Shown: positions 24,805-34,078, counted from the first letter of the stretch. The stretch: 64,000 nucleotides of DNA from JAJDYQ01 sp963662865 (GCA_963662865.1 OY759969.1:1240001-1304000); one strand, 5' to 3'. The notes: a model not told the origin generated them from the letters alone. Numbers and translations: made by a program.

Positions 24805-27689
24805 CAGCCACGCCCCGTCAGCGCCAGACCGCGGCGCGTGTTACCAAGGTAATTGATGATCTCCGCCTTGGTCTGCTCTTTAATGCGCTCGGCCTCGGCC
24901 TGCAAGCGCGGCACGGTGGGCTCATCGGCGTTGCGAAAATCAAACGACTGATGGATGACCACGGTGCCACCGCCGGCATTCGCCTGGTGGCGCGGGTGAT
25001 TGGCCGGCAGCACCTCCTCGCCGCGACGCAGGATGGCCGGCACCTCATCGCCGGCGAGACCGCCATTGTGATAGCGTTGGGCAGCCGCGAACACCCCCGG
25101 CGAGATCCGGCGATGCCGCGACGCCGGCTGCCCGACAATGCCGCCGGCATGAAACGCGGCAAACTCGGCGCCCGACAACACGCCGCCGACACCGCCACCG
25201 AAGCCGGTTTGCCCCGCGATTAACGACGCCTGGCTGCCGAAGGCGCCAGCGAACAGGCTGGAAAACGCCTGATGGGCGGCGATCCGGGTCAAGTCGAGCA
25301 ATACGCTGCGGGCGAAGTCGCTGAAAGACAGCTTACCGGTCTGCACAAAGCCCTCCAGGGCGCCCTGCATATTCTGCAGGGCATTCGTCGTGGCGGACTC
25401 GGCCAGGCCGGCGGCATTGACTGCACCCTGATTGTACTGATCCAGGGCACGTAGCACGCCATCCTGCCAGCGCGTCGAGTTGGCCAGCACCTCCTCGGCG
25501 GCTTGCCGGCGTCGCTCGACATCCTCTGACAGCGCCTGTGCAATGCGCTCTTGATAGACCTGCTCGACCTTGGCGGCCAGGTCGTCATAGCCCATGGCCG
25601 TCGTATCCAGGCCGGCCAAGGCCTTGGTGCGCCAGGCATCGGCGGCGGCAGTGGCCTGCTCCAGCGGCGGCAGTAACGACAGCACCGCCTCATTAATGTC
25701 TGCCCGCGCCTGCTGATGTTTTGAGCCATCGATCAACTGCTGCAGCTCGGCATCGCGCTGCGTCTCAAGTTGCTTCATCGCCTGGGTGACCGTCAATCCC
25801 TGCGCCTGCAGCGCTTGCACCTGCTCGGCGGTGGCGGATTGGATCACCGCAATCTGCGCCGCGTAACGCTCACGGATGCGCTGCTCCTGGCCTTTCAGGC
25901 CCTCCAGGGTGCGGGCAAACGGATCGGATTTCGGGCCGCCGGCGGATAGCTTGCCGATCTCGGCATCACGCCGCTGCTCCAGCTCGCGCACCGCCTGCGC
26001 CACCGTCAACCCCTGCGCCTGCAGCGCCTCGACCTGTTGCGGGGTGGCCTCTCTTACCACTGCAATCTGCGCCGCGTAACGCTCGCGGATTTGCTTTTCC
26101 TGATCTTCCAGGGCTGCCAAGACAACATCAAATGCCGCGCTGTTGCCCGTCGGCGATGTGCCGCCGGCTGCCCTGGTGCCTAAGGCCGGAGTGGGGCGGT
26201 ATAACTCACGCAGCACTTTGTTTAAGCGTGCCTCTTCTGTTTTCAATTGCTGAATTTTTGCCTCTAGTCCGCGCTGCAACGGCGTGTCAACGCCGACCTG
26301 GAAAGCCGTATTATTTTGTATTGCCTCAATTTCTTTGGATACTTTGGTCAGCTCGCCCACAATCTGCGGCTTGAGCAACTCTTTTTCCGCCGTGGTGAGC
26401 TTGGTCACCGCCTCGGCGACCTCCTCAATCGCAGGCGGCAATAGCAGCAGCCGGGATTGGGCCTCCAGGCTGTTGGCGCCAAGCCTTGCGATAGCGATGG
26501 CAGCAATGACGGCCGCACCGGCCGGGCCGCCCAGCAAAGCTAAACCACCCCTGAGCGCGGCACCGGCGCCGGTCAAGAGCTTCATTTTACCGGTGGCACC
26601 GGCGGCAACGGTGGACACCGACGCAATGCTGGCAGCAGCGGAACCGAATAAAGAAACGACAGCGCCGCCACCGAACCGGGCAATCAATAACAGCACGGCC
26701 TCATCCAACACGCCTAACGACTCGCTTAATGCGTTGATGCTGCCGGTATCAATCGCTTGTGATATCTCGGTCAATTTGCTGGCCAGCGCCGCGCTGGCGC
26801 CGGTTGTCTGGTCGATACTGCCGATCACCTGCAGCAATGAGTTTTGTATCTGTACGAGACCGCCGGAAACCGTCACTAAAATGTCTTTGAATTTTCGCTC
26901 GGTCTCCTTTTGACTCGCCAGCACGGCGTCGAATAACAGTTCGGCGCTGAGCACCCCATCGGCGGCCAGCTCGCGGATATTGCCACGCGTCACATCAAAG
27001 TCGATCTGGCCTCGCTCGCGCAGCTTACGGAATCCGGTGATCAAACCCTGATTGACACCCTGCAGATTTTCCAGCACGGATCGCAGTTCGTCGCCCTGCA
27101 ATCTGCCGGACGCCAACCCCTGAGCGAACTGTACCAGACCCGCCGCCGCCTCAGACGCGTCAGAACCACCGATGGCGACTTGCTGATTGAGCAGACGGGT
27201 CACCTGCAACGCCTCCGCCTCGGATCGATTCAAATTTTCGGTGGCGAGCCGCAGACGAGCATACAACTGGACATTGGCCTCCACCGAAGTGCGCGTCTCC
27301 TGAGAAATGGCGTGCAGACGCCGGCGGGAGACCGTCAATGCGGCTTCCGACTGAGAGACCAGACGCAAACGGTTATTGAGTTCTGTCCAGGCATCGGCCT
27401 GACGGCTTAACCCGCGCACCGCCGAAAATGCCTGATAAGCGATCGCCACACCGCCGAGAGTTTTTACGTATTTCGCAGCGCGGCCATGCGCCTCGCCAAA
27501 CGACTTGCCGGTCTCCCTGGTCTGCCGTTCGGCATCTTTGGCCGAGCGGCTGTAATCCCGATGAGCACGCTGACCGCGCCGAACGCCGCCGGTCAGCTTG
27601 CGTAACTCCTTGTCGGCAACCCGCACCTCACCGACAAAGCCCTTACCGTCGGCGGTGAGTCGAAGACTGAGTTTCAGATCGTTGGTCAT
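24804..27689 (-). CDS. Tail tape measure protein
   Basis: 961 residues, which sets tail length. The N-terminal third is alpha-helical with the typical tape-measure domain (VQLYARLRLATENLNRSEAE, VLENLQGVNQGL), then hydrophobic stretches, and a lambda-type C-terminus (LDTTAMGYDDLAAKVEQVYQ, FVQTGKLSFSDFARSVLLDL). It has an internal tandem duplication: IRERYAAQIAVVREATPQQV and IRERYAAQIAVIQSATAEQV begin two roughly 85-residue copies. AGGAG precedes the ATG. Confidence 0.88.
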   Translation of the reverse strand: MTNDLKLSLRLTADGKGFVGEVRVADKELRKLTGGVRRGQRAHRDYSRSAKDAERQTRETGKSFGEAHGRAAKYVKTLGGVAIAYQAFSAVRGLSRQADAWTELNNRLRLVSQSEAALTVSRRRLHAISQETRTSVEANVQLYARLRLATENLNRSEAEALQVTRLLNQQVAIGGSDASEAAAGLVQFAQGLASGRLQGDELRSVLENLQGVNQGLITGFRKLRERGQIDFDVTRGNIRELAADGVLSAELLFDAVLASQKETERKFKDILVTVSGGLVQIQNSLLQVIGSIDQTTGASAALASKLTEISQAIDTGSINALSESLGVLDEAVLLLIARFGGGAVVSLFGSAAASIASVSTVAAGATGKMKLLTGAGAALRGGLALLGGPAGAAVIAAIAIARLGANSLEAQSRLLLLPPAIEEVAEAVTKLTTAEKELLKPQIVGELTKVSKEIEAIQNNTAFQVGVDTPLQRGLEAKIQQLKTEEARLNKVLRELYRPTPALGTRAAGGTSPTGNSAAFDVVLAALEDQEKQIRERYAAQIAVVREATPQQVEALQAQGLTVAQAVRELEQRRDAEIGKLSAGGPKSDPFARTLEGLKGQEQRIRERYAAQIAVIQSATAEQVQALQAQGLTVTQAMKQLETQRDAELQQLIDGSKHQQARADINEAVLSLLPPLEQATAAADAWRTKALAGLDTTAMGYDDLAAKVEQVYQERIAQALSEDVERRRQAAEEVLANSTRWQDGVLRALDQYNQGAVNAAGLAESATTNALQNMQGALEGFVQTGKLSFSDFARSVLLDLTRIAAHQAFSSLFAGAFGSQASLIAGQTGFGGGVGGVLSGAEFAAFHAGGIVGQPASRHRRISPGVFAAAQRYHNGGLAGDEVPAILRRGEEVLPANHPRHQANAGGGTVVIHQSFDFRNADEPTVPRLQAEAERIKEQTKAEIINYLGNTRRGLALTGRG

Positions 27690-27703
27690 GCTATACTGCT
27701 CCT

Positions 27704-27880
27704 ATGGACACATTGAAAGCGCTCATCACCATTTCCGGTATCAGCCTGTTGGTGTCGCTGTTTCTGGGCGATATCCTGAGTGTCGTAGCGCTTATATACA
27801 TCCTCTGCACGCTAGTCATATTCCGGGGTTTGGTTAGCATCATCGTCGCCCTAGCCACCGGCGAAATCCCGGACGACTAA
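27704..27880 (+). CDS. Possible 58-residue membrane protein, antisense in the tail operon
   Basis: Open frame opposite to the surrounding operon, filling the 187-base gap between the tape measure gene and the preceding small gene. The product (start MDTLKALITISGISLLVSLF) has two hydrophobic spans and an acidic end (GEIPDD). TATACT lies seven bases before the ATG but no Shine-Dalgarno is seen, so it would be leaderless or not translated. A minus-strand frame is also open here. Low confidence. Confidence 0.3.
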   Translation: MDTLKALITISGISLLVSLFLGDILSVVALIYILCTLVIFRGLVSIIVALATGEIPDD

Positions 27881-27990
27881 CCACAAATCAGAGCCCAAAG
27901 ACCGTTTGCGCCAAGCGCAAACAACAGCCACACCAACGCCGACTCTAGGACAGGGATCAGCCAACCGTCGGATCTATCATCCATAATCAT
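27877..27990 (-). CDS. Small membrane protein after the tail chaperone
   Basis: 37 residues from ATG at 27990 (MIMDDRSDGWLIPVLESALV), with one hydrophobic segment near the C-terminus. The start overlaps the end of the frameshifted T frame. A longer reading to 28131 overlaps the T frame completely and is not credible. Function unknown. Confidence 0.45.
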   Translation of the reverse strand: MIMDDRSDGWLIPVLESALVWLLFALGANGLWALICG

Positions 27991-28309
27991 CTGACTCAAT
28001 CCCCGCCTCCAGCACCGCATACTCCATGGTGCGCAAGCCCTCGAACACCGCCTCGAAATCCATCGCCGAAGCCACCAGGGCGGCTTGGCAACCTGCATAA
28101 TCCAGACCCAGTCGATGCCCCGAAGGGCCATAGCGCCACTGCGTCTGCACGGTCAAAAACGCCATGAGGACCTCCCGGTTATCGGCCAGCAGCTCATAAT
28201 CGTTGTCCGGCAGTTGCCAATCGATGCCCAACAACGCGGCATCCGCGGCAACCTCATCACGACCCGCGCCGCCGCCTAGCCAGTGGCGGGCGGCGCCTTG
28301 AAGTTTTTT
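27977..28309 (-). CDS. Tail chaperone T extension (made by -1 frameshift)
   Basis: Second half of the G-T fusion. After the slip at 28303-28309 the frame reads KKLQGAARHWLGGGAG and continues for about 110 residues to TGA at 27977, with LLGIDWQLPDNDYELLADNR and EAVFEGLRTMEYAVLEAG. No independent start is needed. The G-T product would bind the tape measure protein during tail assembly. Confidence 0.7.
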   Translation of the reverse strand, partial: KKLQGAARHWLGGGAGRDEVAADAALLGIDWQLPDNDYELLADNREVLMAFLTVQTQWRYGPSGHRLGLDYAGCQAALVASAMDFEAVFEGLRTMEYAVLEAGIESDDYG

Positions 28310-28650
28310 GTTCGGGCGCCGGAGTGAAAATCGATATACGCCTCCACAACCGCCTGTGCCCAATAGTTGATATCGCACAACTGGCGCAGCGCCTCCTCGC
28401 CGAAAGTCAGATCGGTGCCATCGTGCCGCTGGATCGCGCCCGGCTCCCAGCCGGCCAGGAATTCCCGAATAACCTGGTAATCGCTGACCTCGGCCAGATT
28501 TTCCGGCTTGAACAACGCCCGAAACTTCGAGGTGGACAGCACCCAAAACCGGGCATCAAACGTGCGGGTCTGCTCGCTGTCTTGTGCGCCAGGCACCGTC
28601 ACGGCCACTGTATGCACATAGGTTTGAGAGGGTTTGGCTAGTCTAAACAT
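28276..28650 (-). CDS. Tail assembly chaperone G
   Basis: 124 residues from ATG at 28650 (MFRLAKPSQTYVHTV). Soluble, helical in its second half (FLAGWEPGAIQRHDG...LRQLCDINYWAQAVVEAYID). It is the short product of a lambda G/GT-type pair: the last codons contain ACA AAA AAC, a slippery site that shifts a fraction of ribosomes into the T frame. Located before the tape measure gene, as expected. Confidence 0.75.
   Translation of the reverse strand: MFRLAKPSQTYVHTVAVTVPGAQDSEQTRTFDARFWVLSTSKFRALFKPENLAEVSDYQVIREFLAGWEPGAIQRHDGTDLTFGEEALRQLCDINYWAQAVVEAYIDFHSGARTKNFKAPPATG
28303..28309 (-). other. Slippery heptamer for -1 frameshifting
   Basis: AAAAAAC on the minus strand, with zero-frame codons ACA AAA AAC, the classical X XXY YYZ arrangement. 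It is 25 bases before the G stop (TAG, 28276-28278), and GC-rich sequence able to fold follows it. Confidence 0.75.
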
Positions 28651-29029
28651 GGCGCTCGCTCTTCGCGATAATGACCACCAACAGGACAGTCCCCGCCACC
28701 AGGCCGAGATAAGCCCATGTCGGCAGCGCAATCCACCACCACGGCTGAGCGCTCCAGCCCATTACCTTGACCAGCACCAGCACCGCCTGCAATCCGATGA
28801 CAGGCCCCAATCCCACCACCAGGCCCATCGGCGCATCGCTCAGATGCAGGCCCGTCATGGCTTGGAAGGCATCCGCCAGGACGCTGTTACTCTTATGAGT
28901 GAGCCGCATGTAACGTATCACGCCAATGATCGGCAGCAAGCCAACGCAAACCGCCGCCACCGGCAATAACCCTAATGCAGCGGCACAAACCGCCGCAAAG
29001 AACAACATACATGAAAACAGTATTGACAT
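28643..29029 (-). CDS. Phage membrane protein, unknown
   Basis: 128 residues from the ATG at 29029, with AGGAGG five bases upstream. Three to four hydrophobic spans (MSILFSCMLFFAAVCAAALG; LGPVIGLQAVLVLVKVMG; WAYLGLVAGTVLLVVIIAK). It lies between the tail tube and tail chaperone genes. No family recognised. Confidence 0.6.
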   Translation of the reverse strand: MSILFSCMLFFAAVCAAALGLLPVAAVCVGLLPIIGVIRYMRLTHKSNSVLADAFQAMTGLHLSDAPMGLVVGLGPVIGLQAVLVLVKVMGWSAQPWWWIALPTWAYLGLVAGTVLLVVIIAKSERHV

Positions 29030-29042
29030 AGTGACCTCCTGG

Positions 29043-29984
29043 TTACCTGGTTGTGATTTTGATTTCATCATTGCCCGCCGCCGCATTGGGCAAACAGGAC
29101 ATATCCGCCTGTGCCTGCATCACGCCGTTATCCTCCGCATAGCTCACGGATGATATCTGCACCTTGGGTGCGTTAATCTCGACAATCGCCCCATCGGTTT
29201 TGCCATGCACGATTTTCAGGGCACCAGTGGTGCCGTCTTTAACCGTCTTGGGCAGGTTCAGGACGCTGTACTTCGGGGCGTCAATCGTGACGCTGCCGGT
29301 CGGCGCACGCCCGACGATCAGCACCACGGACTTGGCACCAATCAGCTCGCGGTGCACCACCTCGTTGGCCTGGTTATACGACCAGGCGCTTAATCCGAGA
29401 TCGGATTTGCCATAAAAGCTGAAGGTCGGCGTGCCCGCACTTGATCCGACCAGCGGCTGTTTCCAATCGCTGTACTTCGGGTCTTTGACCGCGGCAGTAC
29501 TGGCCGGGTCATCCCACAAGCCGGTGAAGACAAAATTCAGATACGGGATTTGATTGGCACCCAGCTCCGCGGTGAAGGTGCCACGCGCACCGGCCAGGGT
29601 GTGCAGTTGGCCGTCGATATTAATCGATAATGTCAGTGTCTTTTCATCGGCCGTAATCGGCGCATAATCCACATGCTTGGCCTTGCTCACCGTCTCGGCA
29701 AACCCGCAGCCCTGCAACAACTTGCCCCAGGCTGGCGCCGTGTCCTTGACGCCGCTACCCGCCAGCTCGACCCGAAATGCCAGTTGCTGATGCGCGTTGA
29801 CCGGGATGTCCGCGCTGTTGCCGTAATACGGATACTCGATCTCGCGACTGACCGTATCGCCGGCCAGCGGTGTCAGCTCGATATTGCTGGCCAGCACCGC
29901 ATCGGCGGCCGCCAGCGCCTCGGCCGTGCCGGCGGCGGCCTCCAGCTTGGCCAGGATAAGTTTGCGTCGATATTTTAATGCCAT
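29043..29984 (-). CDS. Major tail tube protein
   Basis: 313 residues from the ATG at 29984 (MALKYRRKLILAKLE), with GGAGG upstream. Beta-rich, with an Ig-like second half. Sequence features (ADAVLASNIELTPLAGDTVS, REIEYPYYGNSADIP) match phage tail tube proteins of transposable siphophages, and its place between the terminator-like and chaperone genes agrees. Confidence 0.8.
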   Translation of the reverse strand: MALKYRRKLILAKLEAAAGTAEALAAADAVLASNIELTPLAGDTVSREIEYPYYGNSADIPVNAHQQLAFRVELAGSGVKDTAPAWGKLLQGCGFAETVSKAKHVDYAPITADEKTLTLSINIDGQLHTLAGARGTFTAELGANQIPYLNFVFTGLWDDPASTAAVKDPKYSDWKQPLVGSSAGTPTFSFYGKSDLGLSAWSYNQANEVVHRELIGAKSVVLIVGRAPTGSVTIDAPKYSVLNLPKTVKDGTTGALKIVHGKTDGAIVEINAPKVQISSVSYAEDNGVMQAQADMSCLPNAAAGNDEIKITTR

Positions 29985-30406
29985 CAGATACCTCCGGATA
30001 TCATGTATTGGGTTTCGTATTCGTCCTGCCACCACGTGACGCTATCCTGCATATGCAGCAGTCGGCCGCGGCGATAGGTGAGGACATCATCGGCGCTATC
30101 CGGCTGCCAGCCCAACAACGACCGACGCACTTGCTCGCGCCTGGCATTGATCTCGTCCTGTGCGCCCTGGCCACGCCGGTCACGGCGATTGCCCAAGGCA
30201 AACACCACGCCGACGCCCAGGGTGACCTGTTGCCGCACGATGTTCAGCAACGTGTTAGCCGCCGCCGTCTCGTCGAGCGAGAGCACATACACCGTATCGC
30301 GCAATTGATCGGATTGCGCCCCGGCCAGATGCGCCGCGCCCTTGACGTCCAATGCCAGGTCGGCGGCTTGCAGGCGCTGTAGGACGTCCTCGATGATCAC
30401 AATCAA
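29984..30406 (-). CDS. Tail terminator-like / minor tail protein
   Basis: 140 residues starting MIVIIEDVLQRLQAADLALD. The size, the position between the gp36-like and tube genes, and an alpha/beta pattern fit a tail terminator (lambda U, Mu gp37-like). Overlaps the upstream gene by 4 bases and the tube gene by 1. Confidence 0.55.
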   Translation of the reverse strand: MIVIIEDVLQRLQAADLALDVKGAAHLAGAQSDQLRDTVYVLSLDETAAANTLLNIVRQQVTLGVGVVFALGNRRDRRGQGAQDEINARREQVRRSLLGWQPDSADDVLTYRRGRLLHMQDSVTWWQDEYETQYMISGGI

Positions 30407-30909
30407 GACTCCATCAAATCATCGCGCCCAAACAGTGGCGCATGACCGGAAAATCTGGCGCCGGCCGCCACGTCGTTGTCGCTGGCCGCCGAGGTCAGCA
30501 ACGCCACTACGCCGGAGGCGATATCACGCAGCGTGGTCATCGCCGACTTGTGTTTGTGGCGTCGGTCGCTGTCGGCGTCGCCACCGAGTAAATCCCAACC
30601 GGCAATGTCCAGGCACAGCCGCTTGAGCAGGTCGGCATTGCGTGGCTCAGGCTGCTGCACAAGCTGTGGATAACGGGCCTGGATGTAGCCGTTGATGCCG
30701 GCGGTGGCGTCGTCGAGGTGTTGTTGCACACGCTCAATCGCTGCCTTGCCGTCCTCAATGGTCGCCTCGTCCCAGCGGCCGGTAGCGCCGCCGGCGACCA
30801 TCGCGGTCAATAGATCGCCGCCCACCGCCGCATTATCCGGCGCGGCCGCCTCCGCGACATTCTGAGCGCTCTCGCGCTGCAACAGGTCGGCGACTTGGGC
30901 ATATCTCAT
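30403..30909 (-). CDS. Mu gp36-like head-tail joining protein (DUF1320)
   Basis: 168 residues. MRYAQVADLLQRE at the start, INGYIQARYPQLVQQPEP and LKRLCLDIAGWDLLGGDAD are the hallmark segments of DUF1320, a Mu-type adaptor. Helical throughout. Immediately follows the FluMu-type gene in the same order as in Mu-like phages. Confidence 0.8.
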   Translation of the reverse strand: MRYAQVADLLQRESAQNVAEAAAPDNAAVGGDLLTAMVAGGATGRWDEATIEDGKAAIERVQQHLDDATAGINGYIQARYPQLVQQPEPRNADLLKRLCLDIAGWDLLGGDADSDRRHKHKSAMTTLRDIASGVVALLTSAASDNDVAAGARFSGHAPLFGRDDLMES

Positions 30910-30910
30910 G

Positions 30911-31297
30911 TCAGATCTTTACTGCCGCCTGATAGTCATGCCAGGCCGCATTGCGGCCCTTGGCAGTGATCTTAAGGCCGCGGCGTTGCAGCTCTTTGAG
31001 ATCCGGCGCTCCGGACTTGGCCCACCAATCGGCTTGTGCCCGCTGCGGATCCGCCGCGTCCATCTGCGCAATGATGCCGCCGATATCCGCATCCGTGCCA
31101 TCGCTTTCGGCATCGGCATCGCCCTCGGCAGCATCGGCATCACCCTCGACCACCGTCAGCATCGGCTCCGCCCGCAACCGCTGCCAGGCGTCGGCGTCAA
31201 ACTCATCGGCGTTGACCTCGGTCGGCGCGGCTGACCAGGCCCGCCCGCAACGGCGGAAACCGTCGCGGCGGCTGGTGATGGTGATTAAACCAGCCAT
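30911..31297 (-). CDS. Mu gp35/FluMu-type head protein
   Basis: 128 residues. The N-terminal part (ITSRRDGFRRCGRAWSAAPT...DAWQRLRAEPMLTVVEG) matches the Mu-like FluMu N-terminal domain, followed by an acidic low-complexity stretch and a basic C-terminal helix. Overlaps the end of the major head gene. Confidence 0.75.
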   Translation of the reverse strand: MAGLITITSRRDGFRRCGRAWSAAPTEVNADEFDADAWQRLRAEPMLTVVEGDADAAEGDADAESDGTDADIGGIIAQMDAADPQRAQADWWAKSGAPDLKELQRRGLKITAKGRNAAWHDYQAAVKI

Positions 31298-32163
31298 GGG
31301 GTGATCACCAGTTGCGCGGTGCCGCGCCAGACATTGGTCTCGCCGGCGGCGTTACGCTCCGCGTTGAGCAGCTCAAGAGCACGCTGCTCAAGCGTTGGCG
31401 GCACAAATAGGTGCGTGGGCCTGATCCCCATGGGCCGGTCGGCGTCGCCGATCATGCCTTGCAGCGCGGCGCGGGCCTTGGCGTAATTAGCGCTGTCCAA
31501 CGCCTGCTTGGAACCGTAGCAAAGCTGCCAAAGACCGTAACCGGCGTTGACTCGAGCATCCACACCATACCGGTAGTGGTCGGTCATAAACACCTGCTCA
31601 TCGTCCGGCTTATCCATGCGCTGGAAAACATAGTCGCGGCGGCGCTGGAAGATGATCGGCTTGATCATCCGCGAGCAATCCGCCAGGAACCAGGCCGTGC
31701 CTTTGCCACCGCCGCTGTTGGAAACGCTCTCGCCGTTGACGGGGTGGTCCGTGTCGAAAAAATACTGGCCGTCATAGCACGTCGTCTCGAACCCCTCCTT
31801 AAGCAGGCCAAAGGTCATTTCGCACGGATGGGCTGCTGCCGCCCGACCGATCTCGCCAAACAACGGCGCATACACGCCGTAGTGGTCGTCCTCAATATCG
31901 TCGCGAGCCACCTCGATCGTGGACTCGAACTTACGGTTTTTGATCGCGTAGCTGTGCTCGGCGATGCCGCGCAGAGTACGCTCCCCCAGCCACTCTCGCA
32001 TGGCGGGTGACTGGCCCAACCAGCCATACTCCTCGGTGCGGGTGGTGGAGCGCACCTCCATGGTGATGGGCATATGGTCGGCGGGCGCCTGGCCAAATCC
32101 CTCCCGAAACGCTGCATTAAAACCCCGATACAGGGTCTGCAAATTACCGCTGTTAACTATCAT
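31285..32163 (-). CDS. Major head (capsid) protein, Mu gpT-like
   Basis: 292 residues, HK97-fold family of Mu-like head subunits. Recognised from MIVNSGNLQTLYRGFNAAF, the IKNRKFESTIEVARDDIEDD stretch and GIRPTHLFVPPTLEQRALEL. It follows protease/scaffold and decoration genes in the usual order. Confidence 0.9.
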   Translation of the reverse strand: MIVNSGNLQTLYRGFNAAFREGFGQAPADHMPITMEVRSTTRTEEYGWLGQSPAMREWLGERTLRGIAEHSYAIKNRKFESTIEVARDDIEDDHYGVYAPLFGEIGRAAAAHPCEMTFGLLKEGFETTCYDGQYFFDTDHPVNGESVSNSGGGKGTAWFLADCSRMIKPIIFQRRRDYVFQRMDKPDDEQVFMTDHYRYGVDARVNAGYGLWQLCYGSKQALDSANYAKARAALQGMIGDADRPMGIRPTHLFVPPTLEQRALELLNAERNAAGETNVWRGTAQLVITPWLV

Positions 32164-32180
32164 ATCTCATATCTCCATGA

Positions 32181-32567
32181 TTAACCGATATCGACCCAGA
32201 CGCCGTCACCATCTTTGTCGATGATGACACCGCACTTGCTGGCCCCTGCCGCCTTATCCGTGACCGTGTTGTCATCGACTACGTAAGCCTCTTTGCCGCG
32301 CGCTGCCGTGGCGTCCTTCTCAAAGCGAAACGCGCCGCGGCGCCGCACGGCGACCTTAAGATCACCGGCGCTGCCACTGCTGTTATCCGCAGACTCAATA
32401 GCGACGCCAAAAATCACCATGTTAGCGGCCTTAACCGCCGGCTTGACATGGCCGCCGTCGATCTCCAGCAGCGACCCCTGGCGGACATGCGCAGATGCCG
32501 CGACCGGCACAGTAACAACCTCACCGGTCCGCCAATCGCGCGAGATGTTGCGGGTTAATGCAGTCAT
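32181..32567 (-). CDS. Putative head decoration protein
   Basis: 128 residues, beta-rich with many Val and Gly (SLLEIDGGHVKPAVKAANMV). Position between protease/scaffold and major head genes and the small-barrel appearance suggest a capsid decoration protein (DUF2190-like). Overlaps the protease gene stop by 4 bases. Confidence 0.6.
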   Translation of the reverse strand: MTALTRNISRDWRTGEVVTVPVAASAHVRQGSLLEIDGGHVKPAVKAANMVIFGVAIESADNSSGSAGDLKVAVRRRGAFRFEKDATAARGKEAYVVDDNTVTDKAAGASKCGVIIDKDGDGVWVDIG

Positions 32568-33685
32568 GCGGTCACCTCCTCGGCTGGGTTAGCCGTCTTA
32601 AACTGCTCATGGGTCAGGCCCATCGCCCGACAGATCGCGACCTCATCGTCGGCCAGGCCGTCTTGGTTTTTGCTCAGCACCACCGGCACATGACCAGCCG
32701 CGCCCGGCAGGATGACCGGAGCCGCCGCGACGTATTTGCCAAAGCCCTCCGCGTCCGCGCTGGCGTAGCTGATCGCCCAATCGCGGGTCGCCGGCGTGAT
32801 CTTGCCGGCGGTCACGGCCGCATCCACCGCAGCCGTGGCCCGGGCCGTAGCCTGCTCGTGCTGCAGGGCTGCCAACGCCTGCGCGGCGCGGTCAAACTCC
32901 GCACGGGGCACATACTCCTCGCCGGGAGGCGGGGTCTGCGCTGGGGCAGGCGGGGTCTGCGCTGGGGCAGGCGGGGTCGGGCCGGCCGCCTTGGCCAGGA
33001 TCGTCGCTTTGGCGACCACCTCATCAGCCTTGGCCGTGTCCGCAAGACCGATGGCCTGCGCCACTTTGGCCAGCGCGGTACTCCCCGCGGCAGTCTCGTC
33101 CAGTGCAGTCAGTGCCTTATCCACCGCGCTGGCTGATGCATCGGTAGTGAGACCCAGCCGCTGTATAATTTTATGCAGCAGTGCTTTATCCATCATAGAT
33201 TCCTCTGGTGGTTGGAGTTGGAGTTGGGTTTGGGATTTGGCCAGGGCGGGCAGATCAAGCGCCGGGTTATTGGTCAGGGCGGCGCGCACAATGATCCGTA
33301 CATCGCCGGATTTACTGTGCACAAATGTCGGAGAGATGTATCTGTACTCGCGATTGTTGAGCATCTGTTGCGCCCGACCGGTCCATTCCGCCCGCGCCCA
33401 GATGCCGTCGGCGCGGGCGCTCAGCTCGCGCATCCAACCCGCCGCCGGGGCGGGCTGACCGTTGTCAGCGGCGTAGTCGGTTTGGTGCTCGTAATCTACA
33501 GGCAGGTCCGCGCCGGCGGCATGCCGGAGACTCGCCGCCACCACAGCAGCGGCGTCCGCCAAACGCCACTTGCGCCCGTCGCGGGCGGTGATGTCGCCAG
33601 TCGGCATGAGTTTGACCCAGGTCTCCCGGGCCGAGGCACCAGGCGGTAAATCGATTGCGCAGCAGGCGATGTCAGATGTGTCCAT
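32564..33685 (-). CDS. Head maturation protease and scaffold, Mu gpI-like
   Basis: 373 residues. The N-terminal half is the Mu-type protease I domain (LPVDYEHQTDYAADNGQPAP, YRYISPTFVHSKSGDV). A short proline-rich linker with two PPAPAQT repeats (around 235-255) leads to a helical scaffold-like C-terminus. Protease and scaffold are thus in one frame, as in Mu I/Z. First gene of the leftward late operon, starting 24 bases after the late dyad. Confidence 0.85.
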   Translation of the reverse strand: MDTSDIACCAIDLPPGASARETWVKLMPTGDITARDGRKWRLADAAAVVAASLRHAAGADLPVDYEHQTDYAADNGQPAPAAGWMRELSARADGIWARAEWTGRAQQMLNNREYRYISPTFVHSKSGDVRIIVRAALTNNPALDLPALAKSQTQLQLQPPEESMMDKALLHKIIQRLGLTTDASASAVDKALTALDETAAGSTALAKVAQAIGLADTAKADEVVAKATILAKAAGPTPPAPAQTPPAPAQTPPPGEEYVPRAEFDRAAQALAALQHEQATARATAAVDAAVTAGKITPATRDWAISYASADAEGFGKYVAAAPVILPGAAGHVPVVLSKNQDGLADDEVAICRAMGLTHEQFKTANPAEEVTA

Positions 33686-33708
33686 GCGCTCAACATAGCA
33701 GTGGATTT

Positions 33709-33734
33709 GTGACAGCGCATCACTACGCTGTCAC
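33709..33734 (-). promoter_or_regulatory. Leftward late promoter with activator dyad
   Basis: GTGACAG-N12-CTGTCAC, preceded on the minus strand by GAAAATA. A TATGTT hexamer follows 11 bases after the dyad (TGCTATGTT, an extended -10). The same 26-bp element lies before the rightward late operon at 45039-45064. The dyad occupies the -35 position, as expected for a Mor/C-type activated promoter. Confidence 0.65.
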
Positions 33735-34078
33735 TATTTTCTAGAGAGTGGAGGGCAGAGATTTCAGGTTAGTGGACTGTCACTGTTTGGAGGTTGGGTT
33801 GGCCGGGAAGCGGATGATCATAACAGCCGATGTTCGATATCAAAACTCGCTTATCTCATCCGCCCTTCAAGGTCCGAAGCTAAGACCCCATACCAAGGCC
33901 CCGCGTATCACCAGGGTTCTCTGTTTCAGACGCCCCCCTGGGCAATCAATTCTCCTCTTGCAGCCATTCGATACAGTCACCACATTCCACTCCTATAAAC
34001 ACAGTCAATTTTTGACGATTGACCCATGGCGACTTTTTAACGCTCCGTTGTCAGCTATTAGGGAAGTTTTTTGTCGAG
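33735..34078. other. Non-coding gap between late promoter and accessory genes
   Basis: 344 bases. Beyond a half-site CTGTCAC at 33777-33783 and scattered short open frames with no Shine-Dalgarno and no plausible product, I see nothing here. Confidence 0.5.

Noticed and set aside
27977..28546. 189-codon frame as an independent gene before the tape measure gene
   Set aside because: Its first part is the shadow of the G gene; only the part after the slippery site is real, as the T extension.
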